Of a stretch of 64,000 nt of DNA, positions 38,901-52,480 are shown piece by piece. The stretch's first letter is position 1. Each line of letters starts with the position of its first letter. The DNA comes from Nymphaea colorata (taxonomy: Eukaryota; Streptophyta; Magnoliopsida; Nymphaeales; Nymphaeaceae): contig NC_045140.1 of NCBI RefSeq assembly GCF_008831285.2, positions 1,839,528-1,903,527 of the forward strand. The letters run 5' to 3'. The translations under genes were made by a program, and so were the position numbers. The notes under the pieces were generated by a model, which did no database searches, was not told where the DNA came from, and was given only the letters and a program-made list of their open reading frames with translations.

Positions 38901-41900
38901 GATTACATGTAAAATTTGGACCCCGTAAAGGATTTGGTTAGAATCTGAACCTAAATTCAATAAGGAGGGAACCACTTAGGCTGGGTCTAAAGGATGGGTT
39001 GGAACTGGGTTCATATAGTTTTCATCCTTAATTACATCCCTTAACTTACTGAACTAAATCTTGTATACTGTTCTAAAATGGATTTCGTGGCTTGGATACT
39101 TAACTTACCTCCACTAGATCACTTCATAAATATTTGCAATTTTCCCTTTTCTGATACGTACTTTTTATTGTCTTTCACTGATAAATTGTGCATATTTCTG
39201 CAGCCATTAAGATGGTAGCATCTCAAAATGAAAAAATTGAATCCACAAGTGGAGGAGGCCTGCGAGGGAAGTTGAACAAAGTTGTTTTAGCCTATAGTGG
39301 TGGCTTGGACACTTCAGTTATCGTCCCATGGCTGAGGTGCGTCTCATTTCAAATGACAAGATTGATGTTTTTAATATCTAATATGAAATTTTAAGTGTTA
39401 ACCTTAATTTTGTGGCATATTTCATCCAATGTTTTTCGATATTATGGTACTCCAGTCAAATAAGAACTTCATTGAGGCTTATTTATGTTCAAAGATCATT
39501 TATGTCTTTATCCATTGCTTCTTTAAGTTTGAATACCCATATATTTTGTGCTATTGTGCACTTGTGAACTGTCCTGTTATTGCATGTATGTCGACCTTGT
39601 CTTTAGTACCGTTGGCATGTGCAGACAAGTATACTTGGGAGATGAGGCTTTAAACTTTGTAGATTCAGATTAGTTTCTTTGCTTATTGAATATCTCCTTT
39701 TGATGGTTGCTTTTAGTTGTTTGTGTGCAAGCATTTCAACTAAACAATGATTTTTTGAGTGAAACCATTTTGAAGTTGAACAGCATTCATTGCCCATGCC
39801 TAATGTGTATTCTGTATTCTGAAATGATAATACATGCTATTGATATTTAGTGTTAAATGGGAGATTGTATGAATTTGATTATCTACAAGACTACAATTCT
39901 TCAAGTTCTATTGAATTGCAAATGAGTTATCTACCACTGCAAAATGCAAACCTTGTACTTTTGTAGAATGTGATGTTGCATTCTCAAAATTCTTCTGTTC
40001 CTACTGTCCTGTAATAACAAAAACTCCATATTGTTGTTGATATGTTGCAGGGAGAACTATGGTTGCGATGTTGTCTGCTTTACTGCTGATGTCGGTCAGG
40101 TATTTGTGAATCTTGTAATGTTGGTATATATGTTGTCCAGAATTATGTTCATATAGCATGGTCTTGATTGATGATTAGCATAATAAGGTGCAAGAAACTG
40201 TGGGATATAAAGACTATGTCCTAGGCAAGAAGATTATTTTCTTTCACTGCATTAATGTTCACGACCATGAACTTTTTACTTTTTATATACTGTCGAGGCT
40301 TAATCTTTATGATTGGTTATCGTTTTTCTTGGAAGCTTTGTCAAACTTAATGCATTTTTGTTTCGTGAGAATGGCTATCATGAACTAGTACCTGGAACAC
40401 CCTAATCTTCTTCTTGCTTTCCTTTTGTATTTGGTTTTGCCTCTGTGTTTTCTTTCATAAATCTTTGAAAACCTTTTCTCTTTTACATTATCGTAGATAA
40501 TAAACTTGAGCGTTATTTTGAGGCTTTTATAATTATTTCCTTAAGAAAATGTCAGGGAAATCTTGGAAATTCAAAAAATACAAGATATATAAGAATAAAC
40601 AGAAAGAAAATTCAAAAATAGTTTGCAAAATTTAAAAGAAACAAAAATAGAAATCATACACTTAAAGAAAAATGTAAAAAAGGTTTTTTCTAAGAAAGAG
40701 GACAATAGTTCAATGTTACTGTGGTGCCCTTCTTTTTGGTACTTTGTAAAAGTTGCAATATTTTTCTGATGACATATTTTCTTATTATATAGCAATGGTA
40801 TTTTCAAACATCATTGGTATTCTGTGGCAATGGTTTATTCCAATATTATTGGAGTTGTCTGTGCCAGTAGGCCCAATACATACACTATCAGCTGCAAACC
40901 AATATGATTTAATAGTCATACAAGTGTTGAAGTAAGGTTCTTTTTCTATTTTTTTAATATACTTTAAATTTTTTGGAATTAGTTTTTAAATAGAAAAGTA
41001 GAAAATAACCTGATACGGTTTGATGCTTATCACTAACGGTCTAACACACATCAATTTTCAAGGTCTTCTATACTAGAGGGAAGCCAATATTTACATACAG
41101 AATTGGTTTCCTCTCTCTTCCTATGCCTTTTCTTTGAATCATCTCTTTTTCCTTATTTTTCTATGTGAATGAGAAAAGGAAGAAAGCTAATATTTTTCAG
41201 AAATTTCTCAGCTGCTTCTCAGTAGTGAATGGAGACTAGGGTGGCCTTTGAGTTGTGGCAGTTAATTAGAAAATATCAATGTAAAGTCCCTTTACAAAAC
41301 TGTTACTTTGGAATAGCTCATCATGGCATATTACATAAACCAAAGAGAAGGACCAATAAGTTATGTTTATTTGGCCTACATTGCAGTCTAAAACTGAGAT
41401 TTAAGTTGTGCAACTACCTCCTTTAGAAGAGAAATTTCAACAAATAATGGAGCTGAAAACTTTATGGAGGAACAGCTGTAATTGTTGACAGGGATATCTG
41501 GAAAACTAGTAGCAAGTTGAAGATTTTGAGAAGGAAAAAACAGAAAAAGGAAAATTCACATTTTTGACACCATCTTTCTCAATGTTATATTGGCATGCCG
41601 ACATGCTGCAAAGGAATGACTAATTCATAGTAGAATTTAACATACTTTTGGTTCTCTACCATCGATATGTTAGTAAGCTTATAGCTTTCTGGTAGCTTAA
41701 ATTACTAAAAATATGAATAAAATTCCATGTTTGAGTGCAAAAGATTGGACAGAAACAGTGTCTGGTATATGAATCACGTGTTTCTAATAGAGTATCTAAA
41801 AATGTACGAAATGTAGATATAGTTAACCATATTAGTCTTGCATTCTGATATCCTTGTTTCTTCTGATAAATTTTGGGTCACCTTTTCATTTGTCCTCAGG

Positions 41901-44900
41901 TCTTTTCAAAAAGTTTCTCTATTTTGGTCCTTCCAAACATAACTATATTTTTATATTAAGCATATCAAGTGTAAATAACATAAAGAAAATAAGATTTCAA
42001 AATGTCCCTAACAATTGATATTTGAGAAGGGAAAGAATCAATTTAATGTCCTTTTTTACTGAAAGATTGTTCGTCTTCACTTATTTGCAGGGCATACAAG
42101 AGCTGGATGGTCTGGAAGCTAAAGCTAAAGCTAGTGGTGCTAGTCAATTAGTTGTTAGAGATTTGAAGGAAGAATTCGTTAGAGAATACATATTTCCATG
42201 CCTGCGAGCTGGTGCAATCTATGAAAGGAAATATTTACTGGGGACTTCAATGGCACGTCCTGTTATAGCGAAGGTGAGGTTCTTCCCTCTCATTGCATTC
42301 AGGTAGTTTGAAGACCTGGTCTTGTTTTAGCAAAATTATCCCCACAATTTAAATACTTCCTCGAGATTGTTTAGCCACACTTTGCTCGTACTCCATTTGC
42401 ATGAGAATTATGGGTTTCAAAAGTATTTGAAGTGATTAGAGAACAGATATGAATAAAAACTTAGAACTCTGGACCTACAGCTGCTGATGCTTATGTTATT
42501 TCCAGCGGATCTTTTAGCTAGACAAGGACAATGTAATCCTGGCAGTGTGATTTTGGTTGGTGTAACTAATTTATTGGATTGGTTGAAGCAGTAAATGAAA
42601 CTATCTGTATATGAAAGACTGACTCTTTAAGGAGATTGTTACACCTAGGGCTGCAAGAAATACAGGTTTAAGTCATGCCAGGCTTGTACAAACCCAGCTT
42701 TGTGCTACAAAGGACTTGCTGAGTTTGACCTGAGGATGGATCGAGCTTAAAGTGTAAAGACTAGACCTGGTTTAATTGTTGGTGTCGGGTGAGGTCAACC
42801 TGACCGGTTTGTAGGCACTAGCTTTTGGGGGGGGGGGGAGGGGGGTGGAGGAGAGAAAGAATCTGTTTTCTTACATTACCAAAATTTTTGGCAGCTCTCT
42901 TAAAACATTAAATGTTGTGGCAACTTCCTAAGATATTGAGTGTCAATTTTTCCAAAACACTTGATGACAGATTGCGAAAATCACTGGATGTTATGGTAAT
43001 TTCCCTAAAAGCTTTCGTCATAAGTTGCCAAAGCAAATAATGTTCATAAAACATTTAATGTTGAATATTGGAAGTCTTGTTGGTTAATACAAACAGGGTC
43101 AGAGGTTAAATTATGTATTTATTACACAATATTTCATTGACTACAGCAAGATCACAAACAAAAGAAAGAAAGAAAAAGGACGGGCTTAGTGTGGCTTTGA
43201 CAAATTTTTTCAGTCCAGAGTTCAGGATTGGGCCTGGTTCACTTGCTTAGGCCAGGTCTCATCAGTTTGGTCAAGTTCAGTTTTGTTAAAATATGGGTCG
43301 AGCATGACTGGAATCACAATGGGCTGGTTTTGGTTTAATTCAGGTTACATACTCCCTTGGCCTTAGCCATGTCATACCTGCACAGGGTGCTGGTACTGCT
43401 TCAGCTCATCAAATTCAATTGTCAAGTATGACAGCTGCAGTCAACCAGAATATATTGGACTTGGTTTTCGCTGAGTCATAAATTCATTAGTGTAGTCTTA
43501 TGAACAATTTATTCTTACTATTTTGCTTTGGAATGTTTAATTGTGCAGTATGCTATGGCATCTCTCCCTCTCTCTCTTTTATATATCTGCTGTTTTAGCT
43601 CCCTTAAATCATTCCTTTTAGGCTTGATTGGTTCATTAGTGTAGTCTTATGAACAATTTATTCTTATTGTTTTGCTTTGGAATGTGTAATAGTGCAGTAT
43701 GCTATGGCATCTGTCTCCTCTCTTTCTCATATACCTTCTGTCTTCTCTCCATCAAATCATTCCTCTTAATTTGGCAGGCTATGGTTGACGTTGCCAGAGA
43801 AGTTGGTGCGGATGCTGTATCTCATGGATGCACAGGAAAGGGGAATGATCAGGTAAGATACTTGAATTGAGAGGGTTTACATTAACTTCATTTTCTGGAT
43901 TAGTGTGTTTAAGCAATGTATGCTATTTTTCAGGTCAGATTTGAGCTAACTTTCTTTGCTTTGAACCCAAAACTCAATGTTGTGGCCCCGTGGCGCGAAT
44001 GGGATATCAGAGGTCGAGAAGATGCTATTGAATATGCAAAGAAGCACAATATTCCTGTCCCTGTGACTAAGAAATCTATCTACAGTCGAGATCGAAATCT
44101 GTGGCACTTGAGCCATGAGGTAGTTTTAGTACAACCAACTTTTCCATGCATTGGCAGTGCTTTTTTTTTTAATGAAAAAAATGCATATGCATACTAGATT
44201 ACTCTTTGTAGAGGTTGTAATTGGGCATTCTTGTTGGAATGTATGACGGCAGTAGAAAACCCTAGCAAGGGAACACAATTCATATCGTAGAACATCTTTA
44301 GAAAATGAAAGCTAATAATAAGACATTGACGCTTTTGGATTTATATCAAGGGCCAACCTAGTGCTGGTTGGTTGTGAGTATGATCTCAAGATAAACAAAA
44401 CTTGACATTGTCGGTTAATGCAACATAACAATATCCTTTTTTAATTTTTCGGTGTGCAAATTTGTTCAACTGATTCTTTATCATTAGTCTTTCAGTCCAA
44501 GAGCCTTAGGCATCATGTATAAAATTTAAAATAATATGATTGCTTCCTGCACACATTAATCTTATGAAGGGAAAAAAAATTCTAGGTGCTCAAATTTTGC
44601 TTGAGGCATTATACATTTATACTTGTTCACTGTTTTATCTTTTCTTGAAGATATAACCATCTTCATCCTTCACTGCTTAACGCCTTAGATGTTAAAAATA
44701 CCTTCTTTAAGAAAACTTTCATCCTTATATATTTGAGGCCCAATTATGTTGTCCTCCGGTGCACCCCCATTCTGCCTTCTTATACATATATATTTTGTCA
44801 ACTTTTTTCTTTTTTTTGTTAATTGACTTTCATTATTTTCCTTTCTGATTGGGTGTTTAAGTGCGTGCGTGCCTGTGTGCACACATATCTGTCTGTGTGT

Positions 44901-47188
44901 CCATGTGGCTGCTTTGTAAAACTGCTAATTATGTTTTTCTTGCTTTAACAACTTAAATGTCAATCTTTCAGTTTTCTTTTCCCTTGTTTATGGCATGTAT
45001 TTAGATGTCAATCTTTTTTCTTCTGTAATTTTGTCACATTATGCATGTTCTTTTATTATTTTTTGTCTAGAGATGATGGCTTGTTATCTACCTATTTCTT
45101 ATCGACTTGCTAAGATTAGATGTTAGTTGGAAATGATATCTACCCTTTCTCATTGACTGGTACGAGGAATACTTACGATACTCTCAGAGAGATCTCATGT
45201 GGATTTCTTTTCTGAAATTTTAAAATTTTAATTGTAAGGGAGATATTTTGGAGGACCCAGCCAATGAACCAAGGAAAGATATGTACATGATGAGTGTTGA
45301 TCCAGAAGATGCTCCAGACAAACCAGAGTAAGTCTCCTTATCTATTTAGTTACATATCTTCATGGCTTGACTTCTATTTGTTAGGAAGTTGTTTTGCCTG
45401 TATATGCCCGATTCTTTTATCCTATTCTTTGTTGTTTAAGTCATTTAATGTGATTTGACATCATGTGGACACTATTTTCCTAGTGTGGGGACACTCGTGC
45501 ACAAGCCTTTCTTATGTCATTGGTGCATCACTAGCAGCTTAAGTGCATTTGATTGTTAAAATCGTTGAAATGAAAGATGTCTTGGCATTATGTGGATGAC
45601 ACGCTTCAATACATTTTGTTTCATCTTGGAAATGGATGCTTGAGATGGGGCAAATTTTCCTGCTTTTATTTAAAAAAAGCTCCACTGATTTTTTATTTGG
45701 GCTATAGGAATGTGGGATTTTAGGAAGGACAAGTTTAAATCGTAACCACTGATATCTTTGTTATTCGTTTCCCTTTAGGATTTTCTTGCCATAGGTTGTT
45801 CTCGTGAAATTTGATCTGTGGCAAAGTTTATTGACGTGAAGGTAAAGAGTAAATGAAAACAGATCTTAATAGCATTTGTTATGTGAAACACAAGTCAGAC
45901 AAGTTTTCTTGAATAATTTAGATCTGAAATAGGATTATCTTTTGAAATAAGTGATCTTTTTTTTTTTTAAATAATGTTATTTTTGAATTTTATGGAACAT
46001 TCAACATTAGGTCACTTGTAAGGTCTAATTTGACGAGACTGTCTCAGATATGTTGGTGGCGTGATAGCAACTGGTCCAGGAAAGTTACAGTGTTGCATGT
46101 GTGCCACGGTGAACTATCTGTTATATTTTAAGAACCTATACAACTTCTTCCGTGCAAAAACTTTCACCGAATTTTGTGGATCAGTAGTTTTCTTATGGAT
46201 TCAGCTGGGTGACCTAAGTCGTTGATATGTTTGAACATCTGGGTTTCACTCATTTTGTATGAACCAAGTTTTTGCTTAATTCAGTCAGAAGTCTGGCTAT
46301 TGTAGTTGGAACTGTTAAAAACCATCTCTCAATTTTATCCAGCCTCCATGATCTAAAAATTTATTTGTAAAGGAGAACTTTTTGTACGACAAGAAGATAA
46401 AGTCCAAATTAGGATATTGTGTTTTTATTATCTCTAGCCACAATGTAGCATACTAGCATGTTTTTTTGGAGCCGACCGCTCGAATGCAACACCGAAACAC
46501 ACTAGTCAAGGGTTTGTTATTTTGAGCTTCGATATATGAAGGCACTGTGTGCTATATATGGTCTTCTTTTAACATGATATCCACGTTATGTTAGAAGTTA
46601 CTGATGTGTTATTAACTTGCTGATAATTGCCTTAGGTACATTGAGATTGGCATAGAATCTGGATTACCAGTTTCAGTTAATGGTGAACATTTGTCACCAG
46701 CCACTTTGCTTGCAAAGCTGAACGAAATAGGTGGGAAGCATGGGGTTGGTCGCATCGACATGGTTGAAAATCGGTTGGTCGGCATGAAGAGTCGGGGTGT
46801 ATACGAGACACCAGGAGGCACCATTATGTTTGCGGCTGTTCGTGAGCTGGAATCATTGACGCTTGATAGAGAGACAATGCAGATTAAGGATTCCCTTGCC
46901 CTGAAGTACGCGGAGTTGGTCTATGCTGGTCGCTGGTTTGACCCACTCAGGCAGTCGATGGATGCTTTCATGGAGAAGATCACCGAAGGGACAACTGGAT
47001 CTGTTGTGTTGAAACTGTACAAAGGTTCAGTCACCGTGGTTAGTCGTAAGAGCCCCAACAGCTTGTACCGGCAAGATATATCATCATTTGAGAGCGGTGG
47101 GAATTATGATCAGGCAGATGCAGCTGGATTTATTCGGCTTTATGGACTCCCAACTAGAGTCCGCGCAATGCAAGAGAAGGGTTTTTGA
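35982..47188 (+). CDS. ASS1: Argininosuccinate synthase, chloroplastic
   Basis: Joins citrulline and aspartate with ATP to make argininosuccinate in plastid arginine synthesis. Exons 35982-36051, 36749-36883, 39204-39336, 40051-40099, 42091-42273, 43778-43852, 43934-44119, 45239-45327 and 46636-47188 join in frame to 490 aa. Residues 1 to about 85 form a Ser/Arg-rich transit peptide. The mature enzyme starts near [20 protein letters not shown], whose AYSGGLDTS (98-106) is the ATP-pyrophosphatase loop and family signature 1. [13 protein letters not shown] (signature 2, from residue 207) spans exons 6-7. The rest matches the plant enzyme closely, for example [17 protein letters not shown] and [17 protein letters not shown]. 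The exon 8 acceptor is TAAG rather than CAG/TAG. Intron 2 (2.3 kb) contains a LINE remnant, and intron 5 a tandem duplication beside the exon 6 acceptor. No broken motif was seen, so the gene should be functional. Confidence 0.95.
37500..38290 (-). pseudogene. LINE ORF1 (gag-like) pseudogene in ASS intron 2
   Basis: The minus strand, in two or more frames, carries the parts of a plant LINE ORF1 in order. A DUF4283-like stretch is [20 protein letters not shown] (about 38100-38200). Next comes a segment like the inter-domain linker, [12 protein letters not shown], then a zinc knuckle [15 protein letters not shown] (37778-37819). Its spacing C-x2-x-x4-H-x4-C is right, but the second Cys is Tyr. 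After it comes the typical PW segment, [10 protein letters not shown]. The DUF4283 and knuckle parts are in different frames, so the ORF is frameshifted. It lies antisense within the ASS gene. ORF2 (endonuclease/RT) was not recognised nearby. Confidence 0.65.
42640..43400. repeat. Decayed repeat in ASS intron 5
   Basis: This part of intron 5 contains GC-rich, repeated-looking words (cgagcttaaagtg, gggtcgagcatgactgg, ggcctggttcac) and an impure G-run at about 42827-42846. It resembles a decayed small transposon. Ends could not be found, and there is no coding capacity. Confidence 0.3.
43483..43777. repeat. 149-bp tandem duplication at the 3' end of ASS intron 5
   Basis: Two units start with ttcattagtgtagtcttatg at 43483 and 43632. 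They stay alignable, with some mismatches, up to the exon 6 acceptor. The second unit ends in the real acceptor ttggcag (43777). The first has an equivalent pyrimidine tract ending in ccttttag near 43620, a possible decoy acceptor. Confidence 0.8.
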
Positions 47189-48529
47189 ATTAGCCCCTCC
47201 TTTTTATGTGATCTATTAAGTTATTGTTGGTCTGTATTTCTTGTGGCGCTGAAGCAGACTCCTGTTGACCATACTTTTGCTTCTAATATCATTTCTCCAT
47301 GTGAGGTGGTGGTTATGCAACAGAAGACGGAGGGAGAGAGACTCCATTTTTCCTTTCCGGTTATTGGACTCGAATTTGAAAGGAAAGTCAGGCTAGTAGC
47401 CTAGCATGTCATTGTGTTAATAGGGTGAAACCAGTAAAATGGTTTACTGGTGTTAAAGATGCTTCATCGATACTTTCTTCTTTTAATTTTCATTAAAAGT
47501 TTTCAATTTAGTGAACAAAGTTACCTGACCGCTACCTAATTGCCATTGTCATCAAGGACGACGGAAAGTGTCTCGAGCAGGTTCTAACGATTTCATTAGT
47601 TTTCCTTTTCTCCCTTCCAGAAACTAATCCCGATTAATTTTTCCGCTTGGTGGGTGTAGTGGTGTCTTCTTTTGATATAAAATTTTGTTGGTATGCCCGA
47701 CGCAATAAAAGGGAGCTAGTTCAATACCATATCCCAACTTTAACCAAAAAGCTGTTGGGAACAGCTGTAAATTATCAAGTTGAAAAGAAGCAAAGAGATC
47801 AGGTTATGAGATTTGTTGGAACAGGATCCTTTTTTATATATATATATATATAGACACACACACACACAAACTTCAATATTCATATTCTTACCTACCAAAT
47901 TATAGAGTGAAGAAATGATTATGCAGCAAATGAGACAGTATGAAAAATTCAAGGGCAGTATTGGCCACATTGATGGTTATACAACAACTATAACGCCACT
48001 GCTTATGACGTCAAAAGGGAATGGATTTTCTATTGCTCCATTAATGAGGGACTTCTAGCGATCTACCAAACATGTTCGTTGTCCGCATTTCAATTATGGC
48101 TCCACCCTCTTGCTCTCCTGTTGGTGGTGACTTCATATTGAGGGCAACAACAACTACTGTTGTTGATGAGGCATGACGATGAGGGGGTGGAAAGGAAGAT
48201 ACTTTGAAAGTCATCGTGAATAGAAAGGTTAGAACTTCAAAATAGATGAGGTCACAATTATAACTTATAATTTTGACACTGATCAATATGTCAACAGAAT
48301 GCCCAAATGGTTTGACAAGAATCATGACCGCCCACTCGTTCGAGGGTGCTTTTATGTTTAATATGACAACTTCAGCAAATTATTGTGTACTCTGAAGGGG
48401 ACAATGTGTTCCGTGGAAACCTTCAGCTCTTCTTTGGGTGGTAGGATGAAATACCTCTTTTGCTCAACCAAAAATTATTTACACCTCAATGAATATCTTT
48501 ATAAGAATGTTCTATCATGTTGTATACAC

Positions 48530-49021
48530 TACACACACACACACAAAAACATAGCAGACTATCATGAGGATAGCGGTTGGAAATTGGGTACTTTTTTTTC
48601 CCTATATGCAGTTCTTTTGAGCCATATGACTTGGCAATAGTTTATGGACCATGCTGCATTTAACAACAATATATGGTGCTTTCAACAACAGTTTTTTAAT
48701 TTGTACACATCACACAACATCTGACATCTGCCTTATATATATATATATATAGGGGTGAAAATTTAGTTCATGGTGTATTTAGTAACAATATTTTTATAAT
48801 GCTTCAACAATAGATTTCTATCTTTTAATCATCCAGCAACATCCGGCATCTAGTATATACACAGACAAACGATGATGAGGACAAGGGTTGAAAATAGAGT
48901 ACTGTTTTCATGTCTACAGTTCTTTTGAAATTTGAACCGTATGAATTTACAGTAGTTTATGCAAAATGGTGCATTTAGCAACAAAATATGGCGCTTTAGG
49001 CAATATTTTTTTATTTTGGCC

Positions 49022-49054
<33 letters not shown>

Positions 49055-49130
49055 GGTGCTTTTAGCAACAGAATTGTAATTTTTAAGTATCCAACAACAT
49101 TCAACATCTAGTAAGTACATAAACACGCAG
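48530..49130. repeat. Diverged ~310-bp tandem repeats with AT tracts
   Basis: Blocks recur in the same order: atgaggata/gatgaggaca with a following ggttg, cagttcttttga, agtttatg, gcatttaacaacaa/gcatttagcaacaa, and caacatc..catc. Clear starts are near 48563 and 48869, with a partial third copy ending near 49125. AT runs separate them. Non-coding. Confidence 0.55.
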
Positions 49131-49466
49131 ATTCAACTGATCCAGGCCAAATGGGCTGATTATCTTTCTTGGTGTTCAATTGCACTCGCTCATTCTTGTG
49201 GGGCTAGAATGTTATCAATCGGTTTACCAATTTCATTCAGTTTCTTACCTCTGGTGAGAAGCACTGTGAAGCGAGATCAATCTTCTTTGGATTTGGTAAC
49301 ATAGCGACACAGTGGAGTGATGCAGGTTTCTTCTTCCGTATTGCTTTATTTCGTTTTCCCTGGCAGAGTGCAATCCTCATTCGTTTACTGTGTGTCCCTA
49401 GTTGATGAAACGTATGCTTTGGTTAACACCTCATTCTTTACTTCCACTTCAAGCGAAAAACCTTGA

Positions 49467-49660
49467 GGTCGCATTTGATTACCGTGGATCAAATATCTGC
49501 GGTTTTGAGTCCAGAAAAGGATCTGAAATCCATGTTTTTTACACTATATTTTGGATTTGAGATCCACGTTCGGGGTGGATGCTGCAGTCCACATTTTTAA
49601 TAGCTATCATGGATTTCAGATCCCCTTGGATCTGAGATCCGTGGAGAATCAAACCCAACC
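49467..49660. mobile_element. MITE with GCATTTGATT-type ends
   Basis: The left end ggtcgcatttgattacc and the reversed right end ggttgggtttgattctcc are imperfect inverted repeats. The inside is made of palindromic words such as ggatctgaaatcca and ggatttgagatccac, so the whole could fold into a hairpin. The end core, catttgatt, also occurs in the element at 32218. A 3-bp tga flanks both sides but is weak evidence of a target duplication. Confidence 0.6.
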
Positions 49661-51238
49661 TGATAGATCTGATATTCAAAAGTGTTCCTTGTGGGCGAAG
49701 CTTAATACTCATAATCATACACATGAATGAGTTATAAATTTGGGAGGAATGACAGTTTCGTTGTTGTCATGACATCTTTGTCTTATATTTTATGAAATTT
49801 TTCCTGAACAAACTTAAAGTTTTGGTGATACCAAAGTATGACTAATGCTTAAGTATTGTCCAAATACGCTCAACTTTACTCGTGATTAAGTACAAAATTC
49901 TATAAGTTTGTTTGTTTTAAGGCCAAAAGCTCAATTATTGAAATATTTCCGTTTTTTCATTTAGTAAATGACATGAAAAAAATATACCTAGCTTTATATC
50001 ATTGGTTTTTCCTGCAAAACTGTTCGAATATGCATAGAAAGCAGTGGCCGAGGTACATAAAATTGCTTATTTTTACATTGGTACTTCATAGTCATTTCAT
50101 TATTTACATATCTACTGTTCCTTATAATTTTTAGACGAATTAATAGTCCCATCAACTAAAAATTTCTAGCTCCGTCGCTAATAAAAAAGTCTAATAAATT
50201 TGAGAAGAGTTAAACATATATGTCTTGTTCATTATTAATTACCTTGATATAATCATAGACGCAAAAGAGAGCTAATGAATAGAAAGAATTTTGAGGGCAT
50301 TTTAGTGATTTTATTTCATGAACCCAACTTAATAGTTAGAATTTTTATTTTTTTAACAATATCCAAGAGTACTTAATTAGGTGTATTTTTGTCAAATCTT
50401 CAGGTTCTTTTTTGCATTTCCCCATACAGGAAAAAAAATCTTAACAAGTTTGCTATATATTTATATCCCGACCATGATGCAATCTTTTTAAGTTCTGTGA
50501 TCATACAAAAATATATATAGATAGCTAAAGAACGACCTTTTCTCTCAAAGAATCGTGAAGAAGATACAAAAGTTGGCAGGAAAAAATTAAAAAAAGTTCA
50601 TCTATGCTTTTAAACATTAGAAAATCTGAATCAATATTCGATGCTCTGATTTTTTAAAACTGAATTATTTGATCCAGAAACCGATTCTTTTTTTTAACAA
50701 CAATGGTGCTTCAGTCTGCTAGCATGGCGACTTTAGATCCTCTAGAAAAGTTCCAATGGTTCGATATTAAATGATATCTGGATCAAATCCAAATCTGATT
50801 AAAAAAAATTGGCAAGAAAATCTAATATCTAATCTCAATGGCAATCGAAATAAGATTACCAAGTAAAACTACATCCAATTGAGATTATATTAGTGCCCGA
50901 TCACACTATATCCAATTGATCAGACATGGCAATAACTACATCAGATCCGAAAGATTCACTTATAATCCTACAATCCTACCCACATGGGTAGTGTTTTGGA
51001 TCCTAGGTTGTGTTTGTTAAACTAAGGATCTCAAATCCTGAAATCATCGGAAATCTTAAATCCATGAATTTGAGGTCACACCTCCTCCATCGGACCTCAA
51101 ATCAAAGGTTATTAGGAGGACACGTGGATAATTTAAGATCCATGTTTTTCACTGGCTGAAATCCACTGTTTTTTAAACAGTGGGTCCCACAAAAAGAAGA
51201 TTTGAGATGAGACTAATCAAATTTGACAACTTAATTCA

Positions 51239-51540
51239 ACAATAATGATTTATGGAATGCCGAACTCGGCCGTCCAAGTGTCTGCACATGATCGGATCGC
51301 CTGTTTCCAGGCGAGCTGGAAGATTAGGATCCACTGCCCCTAAAAGAGTTTGAAGGTCCTCTACTTCAATTGCCGCTAGGTTGGGTTGTATCATTGATAG
51401 CAGCAGTACACTCTTCAACTGAAGTACCATGTCTCGATAGGCCATTTAAGACATATAGATGATATAATGTCAACGAGAATCAAACTAAAAGTACAACATC
51501 TTCATGTGCTCTTAACTCAACCAACTACGCTATGCCCCTT
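51239..51540 (-). mobile_element. tRNA-derived SINE
   Basis: On the minus strand the sequence starts ggggcatagcgtagttggtt, which contains a good pol III A box (TAGCGTAGTTGG, 51521-51532). A B-box-like GTTTGATTCTC follows at 51475-51485, about 35 bp later. A non-tRNA body follows and ends near ttattgttg, the kind of TTG tail seen in some plant SINEs. Length is about 300 bp. No clear target-site duplication was found. The open frame inside is incidental. Confidence 0.55.
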
Positions 51541-52388
51541 GAACCTATCTCTTGGCCGTAGTCTAGCCGATTTGATTTTAAAATCTATCTTTGACATTAA
51601 AATTTAATTTGCAGATCTTATGAAAGATTGATGATTTGACATTCTTTAGTGTTTTCAAGTTATAAAATTCAAAACCATTTATACATCAAAAAATAATCTT
51701 TTTAAAATTCCTACATATTTTTCCAACATTTTGAATATATATAAATAATTAGATTTCAAAGGATGGCTATTTGGCATATTATTATTATTGGCATTGGAAG
51801 CATAATGGCAGCGTTGATTGTCGAGCGAAAGAAGGTCCCACGCCATGTGTATCATGTGGTGTATGATAATAAGCACTAAACTACGAATTACGTGTTCGAA
51901 TTTTAGTGGCTCTGAGTCCTAAAGTTCGGACTGTGGACCCCAAATCTTATGGACCTAAATCCAATGGGCCCGACGGACCTGACAGGTCTACCGTTTCCTG
52001 TCCTAATTGAACTCATGGTTATAAATAAGTGTTCAAATGTTTGAAAACATTTACAAATATTGGTGATGAGCAGCCAGGTTCCTTTTTTAAGGGGACACGT
52101 TATATAATTTTCCAAATGTTTATGAGGACCAAATTAAAATTTCTAAAAATATTAAGCATAAAATTTTATTTGGGAGGTCTCTTTAAAATTAGGTATATAT
52201 GAACAAAAATAGCATATTATCAAAATAATTGCAGAGAACAAGAAGATGAACATCAAATAAGCAAAAGAAGAAGAGAAACAAAATCAACACAAATGAGAGG
52301 AGTGTGAAATATAAAAGACATAAACTTTTCTCCGTTTTGGAATGATTGGACAATGCCCCATCTTATGATTATTAACACCACTGGGTTT

Positions 52389-52480
52389 AGGTAGTGGCGG
52401 ATATGGGTATAAAGCTTGGCTCGTGAACGAGTTCAGGTAGTGGCGGATATGGGTATAAAGCTTGGCTCGTGAACGAGTTC
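52389..52480. repeat. Perfect 46-bp tandem duplication at the left end of a hAT-like element
   Basis: The unit starting aggtagtggcggatatgggt occurs twice with no differences, at 52389-52434 and 52435-52480. Each unit includes the element's left target-site copy (gtggcgga) and its first ~33 bases. Confidence 0.95.
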
